Shown piece by piece: positions 38,636 to 47,792 of a stretch of 64,000 bases of DNA. Source of the DNA: CAWAVN01 sp963825075 (GTDB lineage: Bacteria > Planctomycetota > Planctomycetia > Planctomycetales > Planctomycetaceae); assembly GCA_963825075.1 (NCBI GenBank), contig CAWGRX010000025.1, positions 248,001 through 312,000 of the forward strand, written 5' to 3'. The translations under genes and the position numbers were made by a program. Under the pieces are notes generated by a model that was not told the origin of the DNA, searched no databases, and saw only the letters and a program-made list of their open reading frames with translations. The number at the start of each line of letters is the position of its first letter. Within the stretch, counting starts at the first letter, position 1.

Positions 38636-39175
38636 CAAGCGCAAATTCCATCAATCAGAAACGGGACAACACGGTTTTTGATGAATGCAGCATAACTGGC
38701 ATGCCGATGGCATGTCAATCAAGCACGCGGAAAAATATGGGTTTTGAGCGGATTCCCCGTTGAGGCCATTCGTTCGGCGAGCACACCCAAATTGCCTACT
38801 GGATTTCGAGGACGGTTCGCCAACGTTGGGGCATGGCGGCGAATGCGGTTTGGTAGGCGGGTTCCAGCGGTCATCACGCAGCCGTTGCGTTTTAAAAACG
38901 GCGGCACGTCGGGGCGCGGATCGGCTGAATCTCCGAAAAAATCTACGATATCAGAAATTATCCGCGCCCGGCCTCGCGAAAAACCGTCGCTCGTGCTTGC
39001 ATTGGGGCGGAAAATTCACGATCATGCCGGACTTGGATTTTGAATTGAAATCTGAGGGTGTCTATCAGCCGCAACTCGCTCGCGTCCGGTTTTTCGCGTG
39101 CGAAACACGAAACCGTGGGCCAGCGGCTGATGATTGATTTCGCGTTGAATCACAATTCGAGAAGGAATTTGAGTC
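38636..39175. other. Intergenic region between gntR and rpmA
   Basis: There are no supported genes in 540 bases. rplU (L21), the usual neighbour upstream of rpmA, is not here. The right end contains the nested hairpin at 39066-39129, described separately. Promoters for both divergent genes should lie in this interval but were not identified. Confidence 0.4.
39066..39129 (+). promoter_or_regulatory. Nested hairpin leader upstream of rpmA
   Basis: Three co-axial helices can form: CAGCCGC (39066-39072) with GCGGCTG (39123-39129), CGGTTT (39087-39092) with AAACCG (39110-39115), and TTCGC (39093-39097) with GCGAA (39100-39104). The structure ends 46 bases before the rpmA ATG. Nested, perfectly complementary stems in a ribosomal-protein leader suggest a regulatory RNA, but no known leader family was recognised. 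Confidence 0.45.
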
Positions 39176-39430
39176 ATGGCTCATAAGAAGGGGCAAGGGT
39201 CCAGCCGGAACGGGCGCGACTCCAATGCGCAGCGGCGGGGCATCAAGAAATTCGGCGGCGAACACGTGCTGGCGGGCAACATCCTGGCCCGGCAGTGCGG
39301 CACAAAATGGCATCCCGGCCGCAACGTCGGGATGGGCAAAGACTATACGTTGTTCGCCCTCGTGGAAGGCACGGTGTTCTTCGATCGCAAAGGCCGCCGG
39401 GTGAACATCGCCCCCGCCGATGCGGTTTAA
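39176..39430 (+). CDS. rpmA: 50S ribosomal protein L27
   Basis: MAHKKGQGSSRNGRDSNAQR, then GVKKFGGE-like GIKKFGGEHVLAGNILARQ and TKWHPGRNVGMGKDYTLFAL are diagnostic of bacterial L27, which reaches the peptidyl-transferase centre. The 84 residues are full length. GAGAAGGAA lies upstream of the ATG. Unlike most genomes, no rplU precedes it and no obg-type GTPase follows: downstream is a convergent lipoprotein gene. Confidence 0.97.
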   Translation: MAHKKGQGSSRNGRDSNAQRRGIKKFGGEHVLAGNILARQCGTKWHPGRNVGMGKDYTLFALVEGTVFFDRKGRRVNIAPADAV

Positions 39431-39484
39431 AACTGACCCTTCCGAACCAACTATTGGCTCGGAACGTGTTCTTAAATGACAGGG

Positions 39485-39512
39485 GAGCCGAGCCGCGTAA
39501 CAGGCTTGGCTC
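39485..39512. terminator. Hairpin between rpmA and the convergent lipoprotein gene
   Basis: GAGCCGAGCC (39485-39494) pairs with GGCTTGGCTC (39503-39512) around GCGTAACA, with one G-T pair. Related GGCTCGGCTCGCC strings occur at 7268, 10670 and 42919, so it is also part of a dispersed repeat. Its position suits a bidirectional terminator. Confidence 0.5.
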
Positions 39513-39529
39513 GCCACACACGCTGTCAA

Positions 39530-41023
39530 TCAGCGCACCATCCAGCCGTGGCTGCGCTGATAGCTTTTGGCGACGTTGTCTTTGCCGAGCTTTTTCTCGA
39601 TTTCCCGCCACTCTTGTGCCACCGCTTCCAAAATCTTCGCCTCGTCCGCATCTTCCGCAATGGCTTTTGTTAAGCCTTGGGTGAGCGCGGCCCGGAATTG
39701 GGACTGGCTGATCACCGGCAATTCCATCACGAGTTGATCGTGCCTCAAAGCCTCGGCCACGGTGCTGGCGTATTGCTCGCTTTCCACTGTGGTGAGTTGG
39801 TTTCCCGTCCACTGCGAGGGATTCTTCGCCTGCGAATCCCGGCAGAGGCTGACGACCTCGGCGGGGTAACTCGACGGGAGTTGATCGACGGCCATGTACC
39901 GGACAAATTCCCAAGCCGCCCGGTTGGTGATCGTTTCCAAGCCGGCCGAGACGCCGAACGCCCAACCCGCGAAGCCGGTGTACGTTACGCGGTGGATTTT
40001 GCTCTCGTTATAGTCCACCCACTCGTCGATCGACGTGTTATAGACCCGCGTGCTGCCGGGGAGTTGGCCGATGCCGATTTGCAAATCCTCGCCGCGGTGC
40101 AGGGTGCTGTCGCGGTTCGCTTCGTAAGCGATTGCAATCGCGGCCCGGCCTTCCAGGATTTCGCGCCGGCAATCGGCCGGGGTGTAGGTTTTGACTTTCT
40201 TTGGCATTTTGGCGAGCGCGGCTTTGGCGAGTTTTAGACTCTCCACAAAGCCCGGATTGGCAATCAATGGATCGCCGGTCGAGAGATTGAAGCAGAACGA
40301 AAACTGGTCGGGATGCTTCGCGACCGCGGCGCTGCGGGCCAGGAACAGGCTCGCCCGGAACGATTCGCCCCAGGGTTCCACCGCCGAGAGTCCCGGTGCC
40401 CAATCACCCAGGGTGTCCAACAGGTTTTGATATTCGCTCCAAGTCTTCGGCGGCGCGAGGCCGGCTTTTTCCAAGAGATCCTGCCGATAGTAGCAGACCA
40501 AAGTCGGGCAGGAGATGGGAACCAGCATCGGCTTGCGGGACACCGAAGCCGCCCGCGTCCGCAGCCCCTGGAAGATGTCCAGCCAATCCAACTGCTCCGG
40601 CGCTTGGAGTTCGGAGGAGATTTCGTCCAAGCCGTCTTCGGCCGCCAACTCCGGCAGGGCGGACCAGGGAATCAAAACCACCTGCGGCCGGCTATCGGCT
40701 GTGAAAGTCCCTTTCTTCAAGACCTGGGCAAACGCGGTGGAATCCTCCGGCACGGAATACTCGTGCAAGCGGCAGTCGGCTTGGGTCAGGTCGCTCCACT
40801 CGTTCACCGGCAATTCCCAATCCGTCGGCAAACTCAGCCCGGCGGGAACCGCCACGTCCAGCGTTTTCCCGGCAAAGGGAATTTTCAAAGGTTCGCCCTC
40901 GGCGTTCTCGGCCTGTTCCTTCCCACACCCGCCGCAACCCGCGAGGCATGTTAAAAGGGGGAACAAAACCGCTGCCCGAAGTTGTCTGATCATGGATACT
41001 TTTTTTCTGGAGTGGTGTTTCAT
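39530..41023 (-). CDS. Extracellular solute-binding lipoprotein
   Basis: The signal sequence RQLRAAVLFPLLTCLAGCGGCG contains a lipobox (LAGC). The mature part matches ABC-type sugar-binding proteins (family 1): VLIPWSALPELA, CPTLVCYYRQDLLEKAGL followed by PPKTWSEYQNLLDTLG, LEGRAAIAIAYEANRD, GFAGWAFGVSAG and AWEFVRYMA. No permease or ATPase gene is adjacent, so the transporter is elsewhere or the protein is a sensor. Start ATG 41023 has an AAGG upstream; ATG 40993 is equally possible and leaves a shorter n-region. Confidence 0.8.
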   Translation of the reverse strand: MKHHSRKKVSMIRQLRAAVLFPLLTCLAGCGGCGKEQAENAEGEPLKIPFAGKTLDVAVPAGLSLPTDWELPVNEWSDLTQADCRLHEYSVPEDSTAFAQVLKKGTFTADSRPQVVLIPWSALPELAAEDGLDEISSELQAPEQLDWLDIFQGLRTRAASVSRKPMLVPISCPTLVCYYRQDLLEKAGLAPPKTWSEYQNLLDTLGDWAPGLSAVEPWGESFRASLFLARSAAVAKHPDQFSFCFNLSTGDPLIANPGFVESLKLAKAALAKMPKKVKTYTPADCRREILEGRAAIAIAYEANRDSTLHRGEDLQIGIGQLPGSTRVYNTSIDEWVDYNESKIHRVTYTGFAGWAFGVSAGLETITNRAAWEFVRYMAVDQLPSSYPAEVVSLCRDSQAKNPSQWTGNQLTTVESEQYASTVAEALRHDQLVMELPVISQSQFRAALTQGLTKAIAEDADEAKILEAVAQEWREIEKKLGKDNVAKSYQRSHGWMVR

Positions 41024-41247
41024 CGAAACGCGACCTTCGCGGAGCGAAGGGCGGCTTTCCTTAGTTTTCATGGTGATTCGTCGCTCGCAAATCGGCAAGC
41101 CTTGGAATGCGGTTCCTCGGAATTTCATGGGGAAATCCGCCAGGGCGGGAGGATTGTTCTTCCGCCGCACGTGCGCTAAGATCATTTCAAACTCAAAATA
41201 CACCCCGAATACACCCCGACGTACTGCGTAAACTCGCCGAGACCGAA

Positions 41248-42744
41248 ATGACCGTTCCGTCCCCCAAACTCCCTCTGGAAATTCCCGGCCCGCGGGTTTG
41301 GGGACCGGTGGGACGCTGGCGGCAGATGCTTTGGTTTGCCAGGGATTCAATCGGACTGGCCACCGAACTGTTTGACAACTTCGGCCCGGTGGCGGCGATT
41401 GCCCAAGGGGGCGGCACGCGGCTGATGTCGCCTTATCCGCATTGCCCCGGCAGCGTGTTGGCGTATGGCCCCGACTTAATGCAGGAAGTCGCCACCAACC
41501 ATGAGGTCTATCACAAATTCCACTTGAGCGGGCGAATGCACCCGCTGGGCGACGACCGCCCCAGCCGGGCGGGACTCCGGCAGTTCGGGGCGGGGTTGTT
41601 CGCCGTCAACGAGGACGAGCACCGCCGGCACCGCAAACTCATGGCCCCCGCGTTTTACAACTCCCGCGTGGCCGGTTACCGCGATGTGATGGTCAATATC
41701 ACTCTCGAAGCCTTGGAGCATTGGCGGCCCGGACAGGTTGTGAACATCCAAAAAGAAATGCAGGACATCGCCCAAGGCATCGCCAGCAAAGCCCTGTTCG
41801 GCGAAGACCTTGCGGCCCAAGGCGATGAGATGACCAGCACCGTCCAGGATGCATTGTTGATGATCGCCGCCCCGCTGGTGCGACTCTTGCCGTTTAACGT
41901 GCCCGGCCTGCCTTACCGCAAACTGCTCCAGGTCGCGCAAATGTCTTACGACCGGACCGAAGGCATCATCGCACGCCGGCGGGCCATCGGCACGGATGGG
42001 AACGATGTGCTGTCCATGCTCATTAAAGCGCGGGACGAAGACGGCGGACTGACCGAAGAGGAACTCATCGGGCACGTTTCGGTGTTGTTCGCGGCGGGGC
42101 ATGAAACTTCGGCGAACGCGTTGACCTGGACGCTGTTTTTGCTCTCGCAGCATCCGGAAATTCATGCCGATCTGTGTGATGAAATCGAATTGCACTTAGG
42201 CGACAGTCTGCCGACGGTGGAAGTCTTGGAGCAAATGCCGCTGTTGGAGCGGGTCATCAAAGAGAGCCTGCGGATCTTGCCGCCGGTGCCCTGGAACGGG
42301 AGGATTTGCTCGCGGGACGCCGAATTCGGCGGCTACCAATTGCCGGCGGGCTGCGAAGTGCTGGCGAGCATCTACCACACGCATCACATGCCGGAACTCT
42401 TTCCGCTGCCCGAACGCTTCGATCCCGCGCGGTGGGAAACCATCACGCCGACCGGTTATGAATATCAGCCTTTCAGCGCGGGGCCGCGAATCTGCATCGG
42501 GGCCGGGTTTGCGATGCTCGAGATCAAAATCGTGCTTTCGATGCTCTTGTCCCGCTTCCGCGTGGAATACCTGCGGAATCAAACCATCCAGCGCTGCGGC
42601 ACGATCGTTTCCGCCCCGCGCTATGGAATGAAGATGAAAATCCACCCCCCCGACCGCGAGTTCTCGCAAGGCGTCGGCGGCGTGAAAGGCAACGTCCGAG
42701 AAATGGTCGATCTCGGACAAATCCCAATGACCAAGCACCAATGA
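41248..42744 (+). CDS. Cytochrome P450
   Basis: ATG 41248 gives 498 residues starting MTVPSPKLPLEIPGPRVWG. The I-helix motif is LFAAGHETSANALTWTLFLL (A-G-x-E-T), the K-helix ExxR is in IKESLRILPPVPW, and the heme loop is FSAGPRICIGAGFAMLEIKI (F-x-x-G-x-R-x-C-x-G). No membrane anchor is visible, so it is a soluble class of monooxygenase needing separate redox partners, none of which is adjacent. The substrate is unknown. The frame continues open upstream of 41248, but without similarity. Confidence 0.93.
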   Translation: MTVPSPKLPLEIPGPRVWGPVGRWRQMLWFARDSIGLATELFDNFGPVAAIAQGGGTRLMSPYPHCPGSVLAYGPDLMQEVATNHEVYHKFHLSGRMHPLGDDRPSRAGLRQFGAGLFAVNEDEHRRHRKLMAPAFYNSRVAGYRDVMVNITLEALEHWRPGQVVNIQKEMQDIAQGIASKALFGEDLAAQGDEMTSTVQDALLMIAAPLVRLLPFNVPGLPYRKLLQVAQMSYDRTEGIIARRRAIGTDGNDVLSMLIKARDEDGGLTEEELIGHVSVLFAAGHETSANALTWTLFLLSQHPEIHADLCDEIELHLGDSLPTVEVLEQMPLLERVIKESLRILPPVPWNGRICSRDAEFGGYQLPAGCEVLASIYHTHHMPELFPLPERFDPARWETITPTGYEYQPFSAGPRICIGAGFAMLEIKIVLSMLLSRFRVEYLRNQTIQRCGTIVSAPRYGMKMKIHPPDREFSQGVGGVKGNVREMVDLGQIPMTKHQ

Positions 42745-42978
42745 CCAATGGGAAATAGGGAAACTTGAATCGCGGCGTTGCCGTGGGCTTGGGTGGCGTG
42801 GTATTTTGAGCGGATGAAAGTCGCCGTTCGCTCCGCGAACGTAGCGCGTTCCTCCTGGATATTTCTTCGCGAGCCGAACCTGGTAAGCGGCCGGGTGAGA
42901 AGTTGATCCGACCCCTTTACAGGCTCGGCTCGCCAGCAAATAACAATACCAATTGAAAACTAACAACTGACGGTTTTT

Positions 42979-43443
42979 ATGATTTCCCTCAAAAACATCT
43001 TGATGCCGACGGATTTCAGCGACACGTCGCTCTTGGCGGCGGAGTATGCGGTGGAGCTGGCCAAGCGGTTCTCGGCGACGATTCATCTGTTGCATGTGAT
43101 TGAAGAACCCATCGCCACGATTCCGCTCTTGGAAACTTACGGTGCCCCGTCGAAAGAGGAGTATGAAGCGGCGGCCCAGGCGATGCTCGACAACTGGCCG
43201 CTGCCGGACGGGGCGGAAGAGTGTACGATCATCCGCCGGCTGCATCACGGCACGCCTTTTTTGCAAATCCTGCACGATGCCCGCGACCATGACATCGACC
43301 TGATCGTGATGGGTTCGCACGGCCGGGGAATGATGGCCCACATCCTCTTGGGCAACGTGGCGGAAAAGGTCGTCCGCAAAGCGAGCTGCCCGGTGCTCAC
43401 GGTGCGGCCGGAAGGCCATCAGTTCGTCCATCCCGCCGAGTAA
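42979..43443 (+). CDS. Universal stress protein (UspA family)
   Basis: The 154-residue single domain starts MISLKNILMPTDFSDTSLLA and ends with the nucleotide-binding signature IVMGSHGRGMMAHILLGNVAEKVVRKASCPVLTVRP. This is the ATP-binding UspA subgroup (G-x2-G-x9-G-S/N pattern). Such proteins bind ATP and respond to stress, often beside transporters. Here the SLC13-type transporter gene starts 22 bases downstream, so the two are probably co-transcribed and the Usp may modulate the transporter. Confidence 0.9.
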   Translation: MISLKNILMPTDFSDTSLLAAEYAVELAKRFSATIHLLHVIEEPIATIPLLETYGAPSKEEYEAAAQAMLDNWPLPDGAEECTIIRRLHHGTPFLQILHDARDHDIDLIVMGSHGRGMMAHILLGNVAEKVVRKASCPVLTVRPEGHQFVHPAE

Positions 43444-43465
43444 CCCCAGACGGAACACCGCCGCC

Positions 43466-45082
43466 ATGACCGACGAGCGCTCGGCCAATACTGGCAAATC
43501 TCCGCTGGCGGGATTGGCGGCGGGGTTGGCATTGTTCCTGATGATTCTCGCCCTGCCCGGCGGGGATCTTCCGCAGCCGGCTCAGCGTCTGGCCGCCGTG
43601 ACCGTATTGATGGCGGCGCTCTGGATTTCCCATTCGCTGCCGATCGCAGTGACGAGCCTGATTCCGCTGGCGGCGTTTCCGCTGTTAGGCATTCAAACCG
43701 CCGATGTGGTCAGCAAGGCCTACATCGACAAAAACATCTTTCTGTTTCTGGGCGGGTTCATCATCGCCTTGGGCATTGAAAAATGGGGTCTGCATCAGCG
43801 AATGGCTTTGCACATCGTGCGGATCCTGGGCACCAGTCCCCGGCGGATGGTGTTGGGTTTCATGCTCGCCACCGCGTTTCTCTCCATGTGGATCAGCAAC
43901 ACGGCTTCCACGCTGTTGATGCTGCCCATCGGCCTCGCGCTCTTGAGTTCGCTCGACAAATTGCCTTTGGACTTGAAGGCCTTAACGCCGGCCGAAGTCG
44001 ATCAATTGGAAGAATCCCGCGAACCGGCCCTCGCAAAATTCATGACGGTGCTTTTGCTGGGCATCGCTTACTCGGCGAGCATCGGCGGGTTTACCACGCT
44101 CGTGGGCACACCGACGAATGTGACCTTTCTCAACGTTTGGAAGGACAGTTTTCCCCAAGGGCCGGAGATCTCGGCCGGCCAATGGATGCTCGCCGTCACT
44201 CCGCTGGGCGTGTTGTATTTGATACTAGCTTGGGCGTATCTGACGTGGAGCCTGCCGCGCCTGCCCGGTTCGGAAAACCTCGACCGCGGGTTTTTCACCG
44301 ACCGCCTGAAACAATTGGGGCCGCCCCAGCGCGGGGAATACCTGATGCTCGCCGTCTTCGCGACGACCGCATTGCTCTGGATGTTCCGCAAGCCCTTGAC
44401 CTTCGGCGAAGTCACGCTGCTTGCCGGCTGGCAGGGCTGGGTGACGGAACTCACCGGAGCGACGGGCCTGCATGATTCCACCGTGGCGATGGGCATGGCC
44501 TTGTTGCTGTTCATCATCCCGGCCCGGCGGAACGCATGGGGTCAGACCGAATACCTGATGGATTGGAAAACCGCCGAGCGATTGCCCTGGGGGATTTTGC
44601 TGCTCATCGGCGGCGGGTTCGCGCTGGCGGGCGCATTCAGTTCCACCGGGCTGTCGGAATTTTTGGGCCGGGCGTTTGCGAGAAGCGTCCACAATTGGCC
44701 GGCGTGGCTGTTGGTCGCGGGCGTGTGCTTGTTGTTGACGTTTCTGACCGAACTGACCTCGAACGTCGCCACCGTCGCGACCTTGGTGCCTGTGCTTGCG
44801 AGCACGGCGGTCGAGATTGGCCTCGATCCGCGGTTGGTGATGATCCCCGCGACCATCGCCGCGAGTTGTGCCTTCATGCTGCCGATCGCCACGCCGCCCA
44901 ATGCGATCGTGTTCGGCTCCAACCGCATCGAAATGAATCAGATGATTCGCACAGGCACCGCGCTGAACCTGTTGGGCGTGGTGCTGATCACCGCTGCGAT
45001 GTTTCTGCTGATCGTCCCGCAGTTGGGGGTTTCGTTAGAGACGATCCCGGACTGGGCGACTCCGCCAAAATCACCCCCCTGA
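43466..45082 (+). CDS. SLC13/DASS-family sodium:dicarboxylate/sulfate symporter
   Basis: The 538-residue integral membrane protein has about 12 hydrophobic segments. The first half contains FLFLGGFIIALGIEKWGLH and FLSMWISNTASTLLMLPIGL, with the S-N-T sodium/substrate motif. The second half contains FLTELTSNVATVATLVPVL and ASCAFMLPIATPPNAIVFGS, the second S-N motif and P-P-N signature. Such carriers import dicarboxylates or inorganic anions with sodium. It follows the Usp gene closely. Substrate specificity cannot be read from the sequence. Confidence 0.9.
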   Translation: MTDERSANTGKSPLAGLAAGLALFLMILALPGGDLPQPAQRLAAVTVLMAALWISHSLPIAVTSLIPLAAFPLLGIQTADVVSKAYIDKNIFLFLGGFIIALGIEKWGLHQRMALHIVRILGTSPRRMVLGFMLATAFLSMWISNTASTLLMLPIGLALLSSLDKLPLDLKALTPAEVDQLEESREPALAKFMTVLLLGIAYSASIGGFTTLVGTPTNVTFLNVWKDSFPQGPEISAGQWMLAVTPLGVLYLILAWAYLTWSLPRLPGSENLDRGFFTDRLKQLGPPQRGEYLMLAVFATTALLWMFRKPLTFGEVTLLAGWQGWVTELTGATGLHDSTVAMGMALLLFIIPARRNAWGQTEYLMDWKTAERLPWGILLLIGGGFALAGAFSSTGLSEFLGRAFARSVHNWPAWLLVAGVCLLLTFLTELTSNVATVATLVPVLASTAVEIGLDPRLVMIPATIAASCAFMLPIATPPNAIVFGSNRIEMNQMIRTGTALNLLGVVLITAAMFLLIVPQLGVSLETIPDWATPPKSPP

Positions 45083-45232
45083 AGCTTCCCCGGCGAACGT
45101 TGGTGGTCGTTGTTGGGACTGGCGCCCGGCCGAAATTTTCGTGGAGACTCGCCGAATCGAGCGAGACTTTTTAAAGTAATCACTCTCTCTCGATGTGACT
45201 TCTCAGGCGAATGCAACCAACGAGGACCGAAC

Positions 45233-46627
45233 GTGGCGGATAGTCCAATACCGACGCCCCAAACCGCGAACAAGAATGATGAGGGAGGAAGCTTGGCCTG
45301 GTTGTTGGCCACGATGGTCGCCTTGGCGGGGTGGGGATTGTGCCATGCGCTGGGGTTGACTTTGCCCAGTTTGATGTTTGCGGTGGTTCTGATTTCCATC
45401 GTCATCAAAGAAGCATGTGATCCGTTCGCCGATGCCGCCCAATGGGTGGGCGATACGTTTCACATCCCCGGTTCCGTGCGCGGGGCGACGTTGGATGCGG
45501 TCTCCAGTTCCATGCCGGAACTCTTCAGCGGGATTTTCTTCGTCGTGGTGGCGTTGGGGGCGATCACGCAACCGGACGTGACGGAACGGCCTTTAACCGC
45601 AAAAGAGGTGCAAAAGGCGAAAGAAGAAGCCGGTGCGGAAGGCTACGGCTCGACGATCGCCACCTGCGCGGGGAGCACCGTTTACAACATGATTTTGATC
45701 CCCGCGTTTTGTGCTTTGTTCATTTCTTACTATCGACCGCATCGGCCCACGATCGATGTGGAAGATGAAGTCATCGCCCGCGACGGCGTGTGGTCGGTGG
45801 GCTGCCAGTTTTTGTTGATCGTGTTTTTGTTCCAAGACAGCATGCAATGGTGGATGGCCATTGTGTTTTTGGGGCTTTACCTGGTCTATATTTTGCAGCT
45901 TGTGCGGGACGCCCGGCGCTACCGTCGGCAATTGCGAATGGTCGCCTCCAGGCTCGAGGTCGTCGGCATCGAAACGCCCAACCCGGACGTGATCGCAAAT
46001 CTCCACGCCGAGGACGTCGCCGTTTCCGAAACGGTCGTGGACAAAGCCCGCCAACATTTGAAGGGCGAAGACGACGACGAGGAAGAAACCCCCGAAAACG
46101 CCGGGGCCTTGTTCGGTTTTTGGGGGATTCCGCTGCACGGAACGTCGGCGACGATTATTCTCCTCGTCTGTACACTCACCGCGGCGACGGCGTGTTACTA
46201 TCTCGTCGAAGTCACCCGCGAAACCGCGGTACAATTGGATGTGCCCGTGTTTTTTGTGGCGGTGATCATTGCCGCGGCCGCATCTTCCGTTCCCGACACG
46301 CTGCTCTCCATCGGCTCCGCCAAACGGGGCGACGATTCGGGCGCCGTGTCGAACGCCTTCGGCTCCAACATTTTTGACATCTGCGTCTGCCTCGCGATTC
46401 CTCTTTTGGTCAATTCCGCCCTCAATGGCTGGGAGCCGGTGAGCTTGCTGCAAGACGGCAAACCGATGCACGGTCTCGTCTGGCTGCGGATTCTGTTGGC
46501 GGTGATGACGGTGGTCACTTTGTCCATCATCTGGCACAACCGCCAAATCACCCGCAAGAAGGCCTTCGTCCTCTGCGGGCTGTATCTGGTTTTTATCGGC
46601 TACGCTGTGCTCGGGTGTCTATCATAA
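45233..46627 (+). CDS. Sodium/calcium exchanger-family (CaCA) cation antiporter
   Basis: GTG 45233 has GAGGA seven bases upstream; the frame is open to 45110. The protein holds two alpha-repeats typical of the CaCA superfamily: GSVRGATLDAVSSSMPELFS and then AAASSVPDTLLSIGSAKRGD followed by SNAFGSNIFDICVCLAIPLL. The two halves are separated by a charged cytoplasmic loop (EDDDEEETPENAG) that may bind calcium. It exchanges Ca2+ or another cation for Na+ or H+. The gene follows the symporter by 150 bases on the same strand. Confidence 0.85.
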   Translation: MADSPIPTPQTANKNDEGGSLAWLLATMVALAGWGLCHALGLTLPSLMFAVVLISIVIKEACDPFADAAQWVGDTFHIPGSVRGATLDAVSSSMPELFSGIFFVVVALGAITQPDVTERPLTAKEVQKAKEEAGAEGYGSTIATCAGSTVYNMILIPAFCALFISYYRPHRPTIDVEDEVIARDGVWSVGCQFLLIVFLFQDSMQWWMAIVFLGLYLVYILQLVRDARRYRRQLRMVASRLEVVGIETPNPDVIANLHAEDVAVSETVVDKARQHLKGEDDDEEETPENAGALFGFWGIPLHGTSATIILLVCTLTAATACYYLVEVTRETAVQLDVPVFFVAVIIAAAASSVPDTLLSIGSAKRGDDSGAVSNAFGSNIFDICVCLAIPLLVNSALNGWEPVSLLQDGKPMHGLVWLRILLAVMTVVTLSIIWHNRQITRKKAFVLCGLYLVFIGYAVLGCLS

Positions 46628-47042
46628 AAGGAGGCAGATTCGTCAGGTGACTTGGGTTTGCCCGTGTCGGTCCCAGAGGCGATCGGTGCTTTTGTGGAAG
46701 GCTCCGAGTTGGCACATGGAGGTGGTGGCGTAGGGACGCCCGCGCATGCCGGGGCCAACGTCAGAATCTCCTCGGCCGCCCGCGTCTTTCAGTTCTCGAT
46801 CCCCGTTTCCTCATCGGTCGGGAAATAGCCTTGCTGACAATGCTGACACGGCCCCAGGCGTCAAATCCCCTTTTTCCTCGGAACATTCCTTTGTGCCCCA
46901 GGCACCTCCTCCATTTTCGTGAGACACACACGCCGTGCTTTCCCGATGGGATGGAATTGCCCCACTTTCACTCCCTCCCCCGCCGGGAAACTCGTATGAT
47001 GAAACAGAAACCCGGATCCATTTGGCGGAAAGGAAATTCGAG
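46628..47042. other. Intergenic region
   Basis: These 415 bases contain an upstream extension of the methyltransferase frame and short frames without recognisable content. An AAAGGAGG at 46627-46634 is not followed by a convincing gene. No repeats or terminator-like hairpins stood out. Confidence 0.3.
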
Positions 47043-47646
47043 ATGAATGAAGAACCGCGCCGCAATTGGGACGAGCGGTATCAAACGGGGGACTTGCCTT
47101 GGGATTCGGGGATTCGCTCGCGGGAACTCGCGCGGGTAATTGAGGAGTTTCGGATTGCTCCCTGCCGGGCGGTGGAACTCGGTTGTGGCACCGGGACCAA
47201 TACGGTGTTTCTCGCCGAGCAACATTTCGATGTAACGGGCCTCGATCTCTCCCCGACCGCCATCAAATTGGCCAGACAGCGTGCCGAGACTGCCAATGTC
47301 AACGTCCAATTCCTCGTAGCGGATTTAACGCAGTTCGGTCGGGATTTGGAGCCGTTCGATTTTCTGTTCGACCGCGGCTGTTATCATTGCGCCCGCAAGG
47401 AGAATCTCGCCGGCTATTTGGAGACGCTCAAAAAACTGAGCCGGCCGGGCAGCCGGTATTTGGTGCTGGCGGGCAACGCCAACGAGCAGAATGACCACGA
47501 AGGCCCGCCCCGCGTAAACGAGGACGAAATCCGCGCCGACCTGGGCGAATTGTTCGACTTTGAGATGATCCGCGAGTTCCATTTCGGAAGACGCCGGCGG
47601 CACCCAAGGCCCCTTGGGTTGGTCGTGTTTGCTAAAACGCCGATAA
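47043..47646 (+). CDS. Class I SAM-dependent methyltransferase (frameshift near the C-terminus)
   Basis: ATG 47043 follows AAAGGAAATTCGAG. The start NWDERYQTGDLPWDSG and motif I VELGCGTGTNTVFLAEQHF, then TGLDLSPTAIKLARQRAE, FLFDRGCYHCAR and YLVLAGNANEQND fit the thiopurine-methyltransferase-like/YcgJ group. After REFHF an extra base near 47589 shifts the frame; in the corrected frame the protein ends with GGTQGPLGWSCLLKRR at 47646, the normal family ending. Uncorrected, the frame runs to 47732 into repeat DNA. The substrate is unknown. Confidence 0.8.
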
Positions 47647-47717
47647 CAAAGACGAGTCGCTTTTCGAGTGCGGTGATAACTGCTGCGCTTGCTTCACAAG
47701 ATTCCGTCGGAATTTGG

Positions 47718-47792
47718 GTGGCACGACCCTGAGTGCAGCGAAGGGCGTGGCCATCCCGAAGATCACGCCCTTCGTTCCTCAGGGCGTGCCAC
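47718..47792. repeat. Large imperfect palindrome (about 30-bp arms)
   Basis: The arm 47718-47749 (GTGGCACGACCCTGAG...CGAAGGGCGTG) is largely complementary to 47764-47792 (CACGCCCTTCG...CTCAGGGCGTGCCAC). It resembles a dispersed palindromic repeat and lies at the left edge of the IS4-type element. It would also terminate or stabilise the methyltransferase transcript. Confidence 0.65.

Noticed and set aside
47557..47565. ACTTTGAGA inside the methyltransferase matches the 9 bases next to the ISKra4-type end (49690-49698), a possible target duplication
   Set aside because: The sequence beside 47565 continues as normal methyltransferase code and shows no terminal repeat, so the 9-mer match is probably chance.
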